Assembly: GCA_026225395.1 (NCBI GenBank)
Contig: JAMFSR010000035.1
Coordinates: 62,001-126,000 of the forward strand
DNA from: Granulicella sapmiensis
GTDB lineage: Bacteria; Acidobacteriota; Terriglobia; Terriglobales; Acidobacteriaceae
DNA length: 64,000 bases
Reading direction: 5' to 3'
Part shown: positions 51,315 through 59,705 of the stretch, piece after piece
Layout: the number at the start of each line of letters is the position of its first letter
Position numbering within the stretch: position 1 is the first letter of the stretch
Program-made: the position numbers and the translations under genes
Notes under the pieces: generated by a model
Told to the model about the DNA's origin: nothing
Database searches by the model: none
The model's input: the letters and a program-made list of their open reading frames with translations, nothing else

Positions 51315-54300
51315 CTATTGAACGGTAAGCGTCATGGCCAGGCTCTCTGGGACCGCAGTGGGCGTAGTGCCGACCGGTGCATTGACCGGCGTGCTGAGGC
51401 CTGCGCCGGTTACGAAGAACTGCGATGAACTCGGCGAGGAAGCCGGCGTACTGCAGCCGGAGAACATGCTCAACCCGACGGCACTGACCACGATCCACAC
51501 AAGCATCTGCAAGCGACGGCGTTTTCTGAGCCCGAAAAGGCACAGCACACCCGCCAATACCGTTGTTGGCAGCATCGAGCCCGGACCTCTGTCGAGGAAC
51601 CCTACCGTCGGAGACACAGTGATGGAGAGCGTAGCTGTCGTGATCCCGAGAGCATTTACGCTCACGATCGTTGGATTGAATTGACATGCCGCGCCGATGG
51701 GAAGGTACCAGGAGCAGCCAAGGGTGATCGTTCCATTGAAAGCCGCATTAGCCGTTATGGTGAGCGTGGTCGTCGCGCTTCCATTTCGCGATGCCATCAG
51801 TGTCGTGTTCGCGTCAGCGATAGTGAAGGCAGGTGTTGGCAAGTTGATGACGTATGTTGCCGATCCAACCAGGCTGGGCGCATACGTGTTTGCGGTCGTT
51901 GCGATAGCTATAGCGTTGATTGTTTCGTTTACCGGTACGACGACTGGGCCGGTGTAAAGAGTAGAGCTACTGGTTGGAGTTGAACCGTCCGTCGTGTAGT
52001 AGATCGCAACACCAGGCGAGGCATCGGCGATGCTTACCGACTGCACGGTGACATAGGTTCCCGACGCCGACGAGAAGGTGGGAGTAGCGGCGAGGGGCAG
52101 AATGTGGATGGTATAGGTAGCTGATGCGACCGGGCTGTTCGCATAGTTCGTTGCCGTCGCGATGGCATTGATGATCTCTGTTGTTCCTATGGTGATTGGT
52201 CCGCTGTAGACCGTGGAACTGGTGGTCGGTGTTGAGCCGTTCGTTGTATAGAAGATCGTCGATCCCGGCGTAACATCAGCAAGACTGACCGTTTGCACAG
52301 TGGTATAAGTTCCAGCGGGCTCGGAGAAGGTCACCGGCGCAGCTGGCGGGGCCGTTGTTGTAGGAATCAACAGATACGCGGTTGTCGGAGGCACAATGAT
52401 GCTCAACTGCCCGTTACTCACCGCTATCACCTGCTCCACACCGCCACTCCAAGTGCCGTTTGTGGTGATAGGTGCGCCGCCCAGCGTGATGATTGGTGTG
52501 CCGGTCGACGTATAGCTATTGGCTTCGAAAAGGCTTGGTGCCGTCAGGCTGATCAGTTCGACATACGAGACAGTCGATCCCAGGTTGAGGGTTGCCGTCA
52601 CCGCGTCATTTACTTCCTTATTGACTAGAACTGCGGTGGTCGGTCCACTTGTGCTCTGGATCCCGTAAGCCGAGAAGTTGGCCGCGGGAGTCGACGGGCT
52701 CAACGTAACAGTGGCCGGGACCACGCTGCCGCCCTTCGGAATCATCGAGAACATCTTCATCGCGTAAAATTCGGGGCCGACGGCCGTAACTTGGAACGTC
52801 GTGGGGTCATTGACAATAGGCGAGTAGGGACTCTTACCGCCTCCGTGGAAGTTGACACCTTGAACGCCGTACTGCGCCGATGTGAGCATGAAATCCAGCG
52901 CCCAGAGCGCCGACCCGAATGCATTGCTGATGCCCAGCGTGCCTCCGGCCGAAATCGTTCCAGCTTCCGTGATGCGGGATCCCAGCGCCTGATTGCCCTT
53001 CGCTGCGTTGGCAATATTGTTCGCCAGGTTGTTCAGCGTTGTATTGGGATAAGCCAGTACCCCTTGCATCGTTTCGGTCGTGCCGATGTAGAAATGCGTC
53101 GTCAGCAGCGAAGCTATGCCCGACTCTGCCGTGGAGAAGGGCTGCGTGAATGTGGTGAAGTCGGTTTGGCTCGAGTTGCCTTCGTCCGGGCCATCGATCA
53201 TCCATCCGCCCGTGCCGGTCCCCTTGTCCCAGCCAGGGACGGCGGATACTGCAGCTTCTAGCGGTTGCCACGCAGCAAGGTAATTAGCGACGACTGGATC
53301 GTAAGCCTCAGGCTCGTTCCCGATCTCGAAACCAAGTAAGCGGGATCCTAGGTCACTCGAGACATAGGTTGCTTCGTCGGTGGCATTCGCGGGAGTGTTG
53401 TACGGAAGATTGAGACCGTAAATAGTGGTCCAGCCGGAAGGCAGCGCCTTCATAAATCCAGTGAAAGAATCAACGATGGCCGGCGTCATCGGCGCAACAG
53501 CCGGCGGCGTGCCCACCGACACGCCTTTCCACGCTATTTGATCCGAGGTGCCCCCACCGATGCGCAAAACGGCAGGGCTTATCAAGCCGAACAGATTGAT
53601 CAGCGGCGTGTTCGTCGTGCTGAACTGACCCTCGGTCACACTCAGTTTCTCGTAGCTCAGTCCGACGAAGGATGAGTTGAGCTGTTGTCCGGTGCCAGCA
53701 AAACTGACCGCCGCAGTGACCGGGTTCGTGGTTTGCGTTCCAGTGGCCGTAAGTGTGATCGATTTCCACACGATGTCTTTGTAAGCAGCGGCCGTTAAAA
53801 TGCCCTGGGTAAGTCCTACGGCGGTGATCGTCGGGTTCGTGGTGTATGTGTAGACGCCACTGCTGTTAGTGAGCGATGTGACGGCTGCCTTACCATCCAT
53901 TGAGCAGGTGGCCTTCCATTGAGCGCCGGTTGTATCCAGCGTGAACACCATCGTGTGTGTTATAAACGAGTTTGCTGGAACGATTGCTGTTACAGTCCCG
54001 ATCGTATTTGAGGTAGCTGGCCCACCAAACCACTGCAGGTTCCCTGTGCTCGCGGTGAAAATGGCCCAGTTAATACCGTTCTGGCTGCCCGCAGTAAATC
54101 GTCCATCTGTGGCGGCAGGACTTGCGACAGGGACGTAGGCATAATTCTGCACGAAACCTGCGCCGATCCAGCTGCCAGGATATCCACTGAATGTCATGGA
54201 AACTGTCAGGGTGTACACGTATCCGTTTTCAGGGGTGAACGGCAGTGTGGCGCTATCTCCATCAAAGCTGGTCCAGCTACCGTTGGCATCCAGCACATTG

Positions 54301-54539
54301 GTGGGTTGGTTGAGATTGAGCGCGTCACGCCAGATTGCAGAGCTGGCACCGCCAGCAAAAGGCACGGCCGTCGTGGGTGCTGTCTGGTTGAGGCTCGTTG
54401 CTCCACCACTGAACGTCTGCGAGTAGATGGTGGTCTGGGCATGGCCCATGGAACTAAGGAATAAAGGGAGAACTCCTGCTAAGAGCAGGTTTCTCCTCAA
54501 GTTCGCAAATCTATTCAAATTTTGCTTTCGGTTACTCAT
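51315..54539 (-). CDS. GH79-like glycoside hydrolase with chitobiase-type sheet repeats and C-terminal membrane tail
   Basis: The 1074-residue product starts at ATG 54539, behind GGAGG, with a signal peptide (LLLAGVLPLFLSSMGHAQ). Residues 35-265 form a beta-sandwich. Residues about 275-750 form a TIM barrel with FEIGNEPEAYD (acid/base Glu409) and SRITEAGTIS (candidate nucleophile Glu525), as in clan A beta-glucuronidases of GH79. Two repeats of a chitobiase C-terminal-like sheet follow (IFYTTNGSTPTTSSTVYSGP and IYYTTDGSTPTSSSTLYTGP). The end has a hydrophobic segment, KRRR, a second hydrophobic stretch ending in FSGCS, then a Thr/Ser/Pro tail. It is probably a surface-tethered hydrolase acting on glucuronic-acid-containing glycans. 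Confidence 0.78.
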   Translation of the reverse strand: MSNRKQNLNRFANLRRNLLLAGVLPLFLSSMGHAQTTIYSQTFSGGATSLNQTAPTTAVPFAGGASSAIWRDALNLNQPTNVLDANGSWTSFDGDSATLPFTPENGYVYTLTVSMTFSGYPGSWIGAGFVQNYAYVPVASPAATDGRFTAGSQNGINWAIFTASTGNLQWFGGPATSNTIGTVTAIVPANSFITHTMVFTLDTTGAQWKATCSMDGKAAVTSLTNSSGVYTYTTNPTITAVGLTQGILTAAAYKDIVWKSITLTATGTQTTNPVTAAVSFAGTGQQLNSSFVGLSYEKLSVTEGQFSTTNTPLINLFGLISPAVLRIGGGTSDQIAWKGVSVGTPPAVAPMTPAIVDSFTGFMKALPSGWTTIYGLNLPYNTPANATDEATYVSSDLGSRLLGFEIGNEPEAYDPVVANYLAAWQPLEAAVSAVPGWDKGTGTGGWMIDGPDEGNSSQTDFTTFTQPFSTAESGIASLLTTHFYIGTTETMQGVLAYPNTTLNNLANNIANAAKGNQALGSRITEAGTISAGGTLGISNAFGSALWALDFMLTSAQYGVQGVNFHGGGKSPYSPIVNDPTTFQVTAVGPEFYAMKMFSMIPKGGSVVPATVTLSPSTPAANFSAYGIQSTSGPTTAVLVNKEVNDAVTATLNLGSTVSYVELISLTAPSLFEANSYTSTGTPIITLGGAPITTNGTWSGGVEQVIAVSNGQLSIIVPPTTAYLLIPTTTAPPAAPVTFSEPAGTYTTVQTVSLADVTPGSTIFYTTNGSTPTTSSTVYSGPITIGTTEIINAIATATNYANSPVASATYTIHILPLAATPTFSSASGTYVTVQSVSIADASPGVAIYYTTDGSTPTSSSTLYTGPVVVPVNETINAIAIATTANTYAPSLVGSATYVINLPTPAFTIADANTTLMASRNGSATTTLTITANAAFNGTITLGCSWYLPIGAACQFNPTIVSVNALGITTATLSITVSPTVGFLDRGPGSMLPTTVLAGVLCLFGLRKRRRLQMLVWIVVSAVGLSMFSGCSTPASSPSSSQFFVTGAGLSTPVNAPVGTTPTAVPESLAMTLTVQ

Positions 54540-54591
54540 TGCTGCCTCCGAGAAATTTTCTGCCGCCGTCATTCGGGCGATATTCATGTGC
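54500..54591. repeat. Duplicated 92-base leader, copy B (before GH79-like gene)
   Basis: This segment is the partner of 51198-51289. Both copies keep an in-frame ATG 16 codons upstream of the real start, but every difference in those 16 codons changes the amino acid, so the upstream part is not under selection as protein. Confidence 0.85.
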
Positions 54592-54604
54592 CGTCGTATC
54601 CCAG

Positions 54605-54652
54605 TCAACTCGTAAGAGGTCGCATCAAACCAACTTTGGCTTTAGAACTCAT
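54605..54652 (-). CDS. Short reading frame with strong ribosome-binding site (leader peptide or relic of a receptor start)
   Basis: ATG 54652 follows GGAGGAAGC and opens a 15-codon frame (MSSKAKVGLMRPLTS) that ends just before the GH79-like leader. The TonB receptor at 59098 begins behind the same GGAGGAAGC with MRAKVKID. The frame may be a small leader peptide, or the leftover start of a deleted receptor; homology with the receptor 5' region favours the second. Confidence 0.4.
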   Translation of the reverse strand: MSSKAKVGLMRPLTS

Positions 54653-55066
54653 GCTTCCTCCTAAAATTGCTCCATCTTCAGATTGCGATCACCACGTCTG
54701 CCCATTTCGCTTGTCGGCTGTGTGATTCCCTAATCAATGTGATCGTGCAATTCCTTGTTGAACTGCGCACTTTCTACAGTTCAGTAACGTCATCCGGTCG
54801 ATTTCGTGAACGTGCAACAGTCGCTTAACGAAATGCCCCTTTCAAGTCAATTCTCTGTAGGGCCTACGGTAGTCACTACGTTGATCTATCAATGAGATAC
54901 AACGGGGTGAGCGGCGATTGTCGGAAGTTCGGAGTGTTGTCATTGAACCCTGAAGATCCAGAGTCCGCAGCTTACGAGAACACGGGATAACACCCTGCTG
55001 CCGTGTGATGACACTCGCCACTCCACCTGGGCAGAACCGCGCTCCCGAGGTTCAATCGGGAGCGAC
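54650..55066. repeat. Duplicated regulatory module, copy P
   Basis: The 417-base gap region matches 59096-59627 in order: the GGAGGAAGCATG start, CGTGCAACAGTCGCTTAA (54811-54828), CAAGTCAATTCTCTGTAG (54843-54860), a degenerate form of the palindrome (54859-54877) and an inverted repeat (55040-55064). About 115 bases of copy Q are missing between the start codon and the first exact word. No gene is seen in this region apart from the short frame at its end. Confidence 0.85.
55040..55064. promoter_or_regulatory. Inverted repeat, copy P (possible terminator or operator)
   Basis: CGCTCCCGA and TCGGGAGCG form a 9-bp stem with a 7-base loop, 33 bases beyond the stop codon of the receptor at 55097. 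No T-run follows. The related repeat in copy Q lies in a gene leader, so a pure terminator role is not certain. Confidence 0.55.
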
Positions 55067-55096
55067 GGTGCTGCCAGGTTTAGCGAAAGTGGCTTG

Positions 55097-58000
55097 TTAG
55101 AAAGTCAACCGCGCCGAGAGTTGTACTTGACGAGGCGTATTGTGGGAAGAAGCACCCACGCCTCCAGGTTGAACAGGCTCCGTTCCATCCGTTGTACTCG
55201 GGTTGTTATACCCCTGCACATTGAACAGATTGAAGGCATCCAGGTTCACTCTGAAGTACACATGCTCCGTAATGGGAAACACCTTGAAGACAGAAAGGTC
55301 CGTGGTCCAATTGATAGGTCCAGGAATAATGGTCTTCGAATATGGATTATTCCCCGCTGGTCCCGGCGAATAGGGTTCAGCAGCAGCCGCTATCGTTGGC
55401 GATGTGACGAGTACATCGTCGGTACTGTAATACGGGTAATTAACCGCTGGAGAACTTGGAGTTGCTGCAACAGATGGAGTATTGTTGATCGGAGTTATAA
55501 ATGGTTTGTAGTCAGCGGGCAGATTGTTGACACATTTCGTGGTGCAAGTCCCACCATTTACAACGGGGATAACTGTCGGGGCGAGATATCCATTGAACCA
55601 CAGATAGCTGTTGTAGCATGCGGTTTGGCCGGCGCGGCAATCCAGGATTGGAGCGCCGTGTTTGTAGACCTTGATCGGGTTTGTTGGCCCCCAGTGCGTC
55701 GCAATGGGCGCGAAGTACTGGCTCGTAATAGCTCCGTCCCCGGCAAGCTGGAAACCTCCGATGAGTTCATCCACGAATCGATTTACTCTACCGAAGAACC
55801 GCTTTCCTTTACCGAAGGGTAGATCGATGATGCCATTGAACACAATCTGTTGCTTCGGGTTGCCAGCATTGACCACATAGTCTTCAAAGTCGGTCAGATC
55901 ACGGTAGGTTTCATAGGACGGCGAACCGGCCGGGCGGAGTGGAGGCGTACTGCCTAGGGTGACTGCGCTGCCGCCAGCTGGAACCGCAAAGGTAGTGTTC
56001 GGAGCCGTTCCTCGAACGCTGAGATAATCTTGATCCGTATCGACTGTTCCATCTCCAGTGAAAGCTTTCTGCCATACATAGAAGATTTGGTAGGCAGTCC
56101 CATGATGGAACAACCTCTGGTAGTTGACCTGCAAAGCGTTGTCGTTCGAGTAGCCCGTCTTTCCATAAGAGCTCAGCGCACCATAGGTGATGTTATTGTA
56201 TGGGTTCAACGCGGTTGTTTGGTATTGACTGGTTCCGGCAGTAGACGCACCGCCTGTAGGAGGAGCCGTACCGGTTGACATCTCCCAGGTGAAGGGAGAG
56301 ATAGCGTTGTTGACCTGATATGTCTGATCGAGATCGGTGCCACGAGTGTATACCCAGCTGATTCGCAGCGCTGAGTTCCCCTTCAGGGGCTGCTCTATAG
56401 TGAAGGTCGTCTCTTGCGCAATGTCAGGAGGATAGTGAGGATTGAGAGCGATGATGCTGGAACCCGGAGTAATAGCAGTGGTTGTAGTACTGTTCACCAC
56501 ACTTTGGTCATTCACTCCCATAAAAACGTTCTGCGGGTTTCTCACAAGGTAATTGGCTTTTCCGTCTGGAGACTGAGTAGCCGAGTTGTAGTTCTGAGTG
56601 TAGTTTTGGACAAACGGAAAACCAGCGAACATCTGCTGCCATGAACTGCGTAGAGCGGTCGGAAACGCGTACTTGCCGTATCCGCCACGAACCACGGTGC
56701 CAATCCTGGTGCCAAACGGTTGCCATGCAAAGCCCACACGGGGCTCAAATACATTGACATTATCCGCGTCCGTGCTTGGGAAGCCGGCCTGTGAGGGCTG
56801 CTCAAACTTCACGCCGTTATTGGTGAGATTGTTGATGATCGCCTGAGTCGTATAGCCGTGCTGAACATAGTAAGAAGTGGGTTGTGGCATCACAAACGCA
56901 CCGTTCTTGAAATCGAACGTGGTCGCCAGGCCGTCTTTCGTCCAAAAGCCCGGGACGTATGTATCGCGAATACCCAAATTTATGGTGAGGTTCTTCGTCA
57001 CCTTCCAATCATCCTGGAAGTAAGGGTCCCATTCCATATCGTGGCCATGGCCTTGGGGTGGCTCTAGGGTCACGCTATAGAGGGAAGCATCTCCAAGGAA
57101 AAAGTCTGCTTCGGTTTCCCCTGTATTAGGACTACTACCGTAAGTTCCAGCGGCGGACTGAGGGTTTTCCAAAGAAGTGCCGGTGGCGTCGAACGATGCC
57201 AAGTCGTTCTGTCGCGAAGGAAGGTAAGACAGCCGTTCCCGCCGGTAACGACCACCGAAATGGATCTGATGTCTTCCGATCGTTTTCGTCAGATTTTCGT
57301 CGTAGTTGAAGACGATTTGATTTTCGTAGTACTGATACTGATCTCCGCCAAATGGCATAAGGCAAGTGCTGCAGATAACGGGAAAGCCGGCCTCGCCAAA
57401 GTTATTAGGTAACCCAAAGTCCTGAGCTTCATAGTTAATCTGAGGATAGCCACCGCCCCCTACGAACTGATAAAACCACTGTTGGGAGGCAACGGTTTCC
57501 GAATAAAAGGTCGGCGAAAAAACGTGCGTGTAGTTGAGGGCAGCAGCGAACTGGTTCGTCCCAATATTCTGTAACCCGCTGGCATGTGCAGGAATGCCGT
57601 CGGCTGCGAGCGTTGCGGGTGAGTTATTGGGATAGTTGCGCAGCGAAAGATCGGTCTGGTTATTTGACGTGTATCGAACGTATAACTTGTCCTTCTGGCC
57701 GAAACTGTGGTCCACACGAAAAGTTATCGTCGGTACGATGTATGTAGAAGGGTTGAGAACGGAAAGATTGCTGGACACTAGGGGATCCGCAGAATTGGTA
57801 GGCAGGGGCGTGATGTCGTATAGGATTTTGCTCGTTGGATCTAGACGACTGATTGGAATCTGGTTATTGCCAGGATTTCCAGCAATACCGTTTCCGAAAG
57901 GCGTACGGCAAAACGCGTTGATTCCCGTGGGGTTCAATTTCGGGTCAGTAGGTGTTCCCGGGCAAGGAGCGTTGCCTGAGTTGTACGTCGTGTTCGGGTC

Positions 58001-59098
58001 ATAGAGTTGTTGCGTAATGCCCGCGCTATTGATCAATCCGCTGAAATCTCCATTTCTCATAGCTGCCGTGGGCACAAATGCCGACTCATAGCTGCTCTGA
58101 ATCAACGAATAGCGTTCATAAGCAAAGAACCAGAAACTTCTGTTACGACCGTCGTAAAGGTGGGGGATCATAATAGGGCCACCAGCTGAAGCGCCAAACT
58201 CATTGCGTACCAGATGGGGCGCAACAAAATTTGGAAGATTGGACCTGTTCCTGGCAATACCGACCCCGTTATTCCGCATGGTTTCAAAGAGCGAACCGTG
58301 CAAGGAGTTCGTGCCGGACTTGGTAGAGATGACCGCCGTGGCTGGTGTTGCGTACTGCGCTCCAGAGTTGGCTGTCTCGGTATGAACTTCCTGGATCGTA
58401 TCCGGATCGGGATACTGAGCCTGGGCCATCGAGTTAGGACCGCCGAAGTTTCGGTTGGTCAACGGCACACCATCCGCTTCATATTCGATCGCGGAGTCTT
58501 CCATAAGGCCGTTGGCGATCGTGCCGGCAGCATAGTGAGCCGTCAGCCCGGGTGTCGTCTCTCCAACTAGTGATGTGATCACACGGCCATTCATAGGCAG
58601 CTGATCGATTCTGGTGTTTTCCAACTGTGAGGACAGGGTTGCGCTGGTCGTCGTCACGAGTTGAACGGCATTTGCCTGTACCTCAACCTTCTGCGTCACC
58701 GAGCCCGCTTTGAGCGAAAAATTGATCGCTGCGGTCTGCCCGGCCAGAAGTTGAATGCTTCTCTGGGAAGTCTCCATACCCGGCGCGGTCACCGACATCA
58801 CGTAGTCTCCCGTGAATAGACCCGGAACTTGATAATCTCCGGCCGAATTTGCTTTTGTGTCCGAGGTCACATTCGTAGAGCTGTTGACCACATGGATGGA
58901 AGCTCCCGGGATAATCGCCCCGGAAGGATCGGTGATCGTGCCCTGAATCGAGCCCGCGCCACTCTGGGCATGCGCGACCGGCAAGCAAAGTGCCAGACAC
59001 AGCGCGCTACCCCACGACAAGATTCCTCGACACACCGAGCGAGATATGGAAACCCTGTCTTGCAAATCCTTCAGATCAATTTTGACTTTAGCGCGCAT
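55097..59098 (-). CDS. TonB-dependent receptor, Oar-like, paired with a membrane regulator
   Basis: The 1333-residue product starts at ATG 59098 behind GGAGGAAGC. The signal peptide (WGSALCLALCLPVAHAQ) is followed by a carboxypeptidase-regulatory domain (SGAGSIQGTITDPSGAIIPG), a plug with QYATPATAVISTKSGTNSLH, and FGASAGGPIMIPHLYDGRNR; the barrel ends in VQLSARLTF. It is a paralogue of the receptor at 47254-51237. A ToxR-like regulator gene is divergent, 607 bases away, and a perfect palindrome lies in between, so regulation of this receptor by that protein is a reasonable hypothesis. The in-frame ATG at 59158 lies upstream of the ribosome-binding site and is not used. Confidence 0.93.
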   Translation of the reverse strand: MRAKVKIDLKDLQDRVSISRSVCRGILSWGSALCLALCLPVAHAQSGAGSIQGTITDPSGAIIPGASIHVVNSSTNVTSDTKANSAGDYQVPGLFTGDYVMSVTAPGMETSQRSIQLLAGQTAAINFSLKAGSVTQKVEVQANAVQLVTTTSATLSSQLENTRIDQLPMNGRVITSLVGETTPGLTAHYAAGTIANGLMEDSAIEYEADGVPLTNRNFGGPNSMAQAQYPDPDTIQEVHTETANSGAQYATPATAVISTKSGTNSLHGSLFETMRNNGVGIARNRSNLPNFVAPHLVRNEFGASAGGPIMIPHLYDGRNRSFWFFAYERYSLIQSSYESAFVPTAAMRNGDFSGLINSAGITQQLYDPNTTYNSGNAPCPGTPTDPKLNPTGINAFCRTPFGNGIAGNPGNNQIPISRLDPTSKILYDITPLPTNSADPLVSSNLSVLNPSTYIVPTITFRVDHSFGQKDKLYVRYTSNNQTDLSLRNYPNNSPATLAADGIPAHASGLQNIGTNQFAAALNYTHVFSPTFYSETVASQQWFYQFVGGGGYPQINYEAQDFGLPNNFGEAGFPVICSTCLMPFGGDQYQYYENQIVFNYDENLTKTIGRHQIHFGGRYRRERLSYLPSRQNDLASFDATGTSLENPQSAAGTYGSSPNTGETEADFFLGDASLYSVTLEPPQGHGHDMEWDPYFQDDWKVTKNLTINLGIRDTYVPGFWTKDGLATTFDFKNGAFVMPQPTSYYVQHGYTTQAIINNLTNNGVKFEQPSQAGFPSTDADNVNVFEPRVGFAWQPFGTRIGTVVRGGYGKYAFPTALRSSWQQMFAGFPFVQNYTQNYNSATQSPDGKANYLVRNPQNVFMGVNDQSVVNSTTTTAITPGSSIIALNPHYPPDIAQETTFTIEQPLKGNSALRISWVYTRGTDLDQTYQVNNAISPFTWEMSTGTAPPTGGASTAGTSQYQTTALNPYNNITYGALSSYGKTGYSNDNALQVNYQRLFHHGTAYQIFYVWQKAFTGDGTVDTDQDYLSVRGTAPNTTFAVPAGGSAVTLGSTPPLRPAGSPSYETYRDLTDFEDYVVNAGNPKQQIVFNGIIDLPFGKGKRFFGRVNRFVDELIGGFQLAGDGAITSQYFAPIATHWGPTNPIKVYKHGAPILDCRAGQTACYNSYLWFNGYLAPTVIPVVNGGTCTTKCVNNLPADYKPFITPINNTPSVAATPSSPAVNYPYYSTDDVLVTSPTIAAAAEPYSPGPAGNNPYSKTIIPGPINWTTDLSVFKVFPITEHVYFRVNLDAFNLFNVQGYNNPSTTDGTEPVQPGGVGASSHNTPRQVQLSARLTF

Positions 59099-59420
59099 GC
59101 TTCCTCCTGGAGTTGTTCCTTCTTCAGTTCGTGATCGCCGCTCTGCCATTCCGCTCATCGAGCAAGGGGGGCTCTGTAATTTAACGTGACTGTCATTTCC
59201 CTATCCAACTACCCGTTTCTCAAGTCCTTTTTCCCATTCGGCCTGAAGCGATTGATTTCCGATATCGCCCAACCGATCTTCTTCGGCAGGCCCATACCGC
59301 CCTAAGTCTTTACTTTCGCTCAGCATGACCTCGGGTCTAAGTTCGGTAACGCCATTCGGTCGATTTCAAGGACGTGCAACAGTCGCTTAAGGAACCACCC
59401 CTTGCAAGTCAATTCTCTGT

Positions 59421-59439
59421 AGTGCCTACCGTAGGCACT
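59421..59439. promoter_or_regulatory. Perfect 19-base palindrome, candidate operator of the membrane regulator
   Basis: AGTGCCTAC-C-GTAGGCACT has two perfect 9-base arms around one base. The equivalent site in copy P, AGGGCCTACGGTAGTCACT (54859-54877), differs at three positions and keeps seven of nine pairs. Confidence 0.65.
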
Positions 59440-59602
59440 ACCTTTAGAAATCTGTGAGATACGCGTAGCGGGCCCAATTGTAGGGGAAGGTTGGTGGTGG
59501 TCGTTGAACCTGGCAAGGTCCCGGAATCCGCAGCTCGCAAAAACCCGGATGACAACCCTGCTTCCGTGTGATTACACTGGTCGCGTTCGTACGCAGACCG
59601 CT

Positions 59603-59624
59603 CTCCCGATACCAAAATCGGGAG
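59603..59624. promoter_or_regulatory. Inverted repeat, copy Q, in the regulator leader
   Basis: CTCCCGAT and ATCGGGAG form a perfect 8-bp stem with a 6-base loop, about 80 bases before the regulator start. It matches the stem at 55040-55064 in sequence and relative place. Confidence 0.55.
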
Positions 59625-59705
59625 CGAAGACTTCCCTCGCGGAGGATCTGGCTGGGTAGTTCGGTACCGCGGACATGTCCGCTGAAATTTGGGAGCAAAA
59701 GGCCA

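Larger units (their letters stand above)
59096..59627. repeat. Duplicated regulatory module, copy Q (divergent promoter of receptor and regulator)
   Basis: The region shares with 54650-55066 the words CGTGCAACAGTCGCTTAA (59373-59390) and CAAGTCAATTCTCTGTAG (59405-59422), a palindrome and an inverted repeat, in the same order. It carries both promoters of the divergent pair; no gene is seen within it. Confidence 0.85.
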
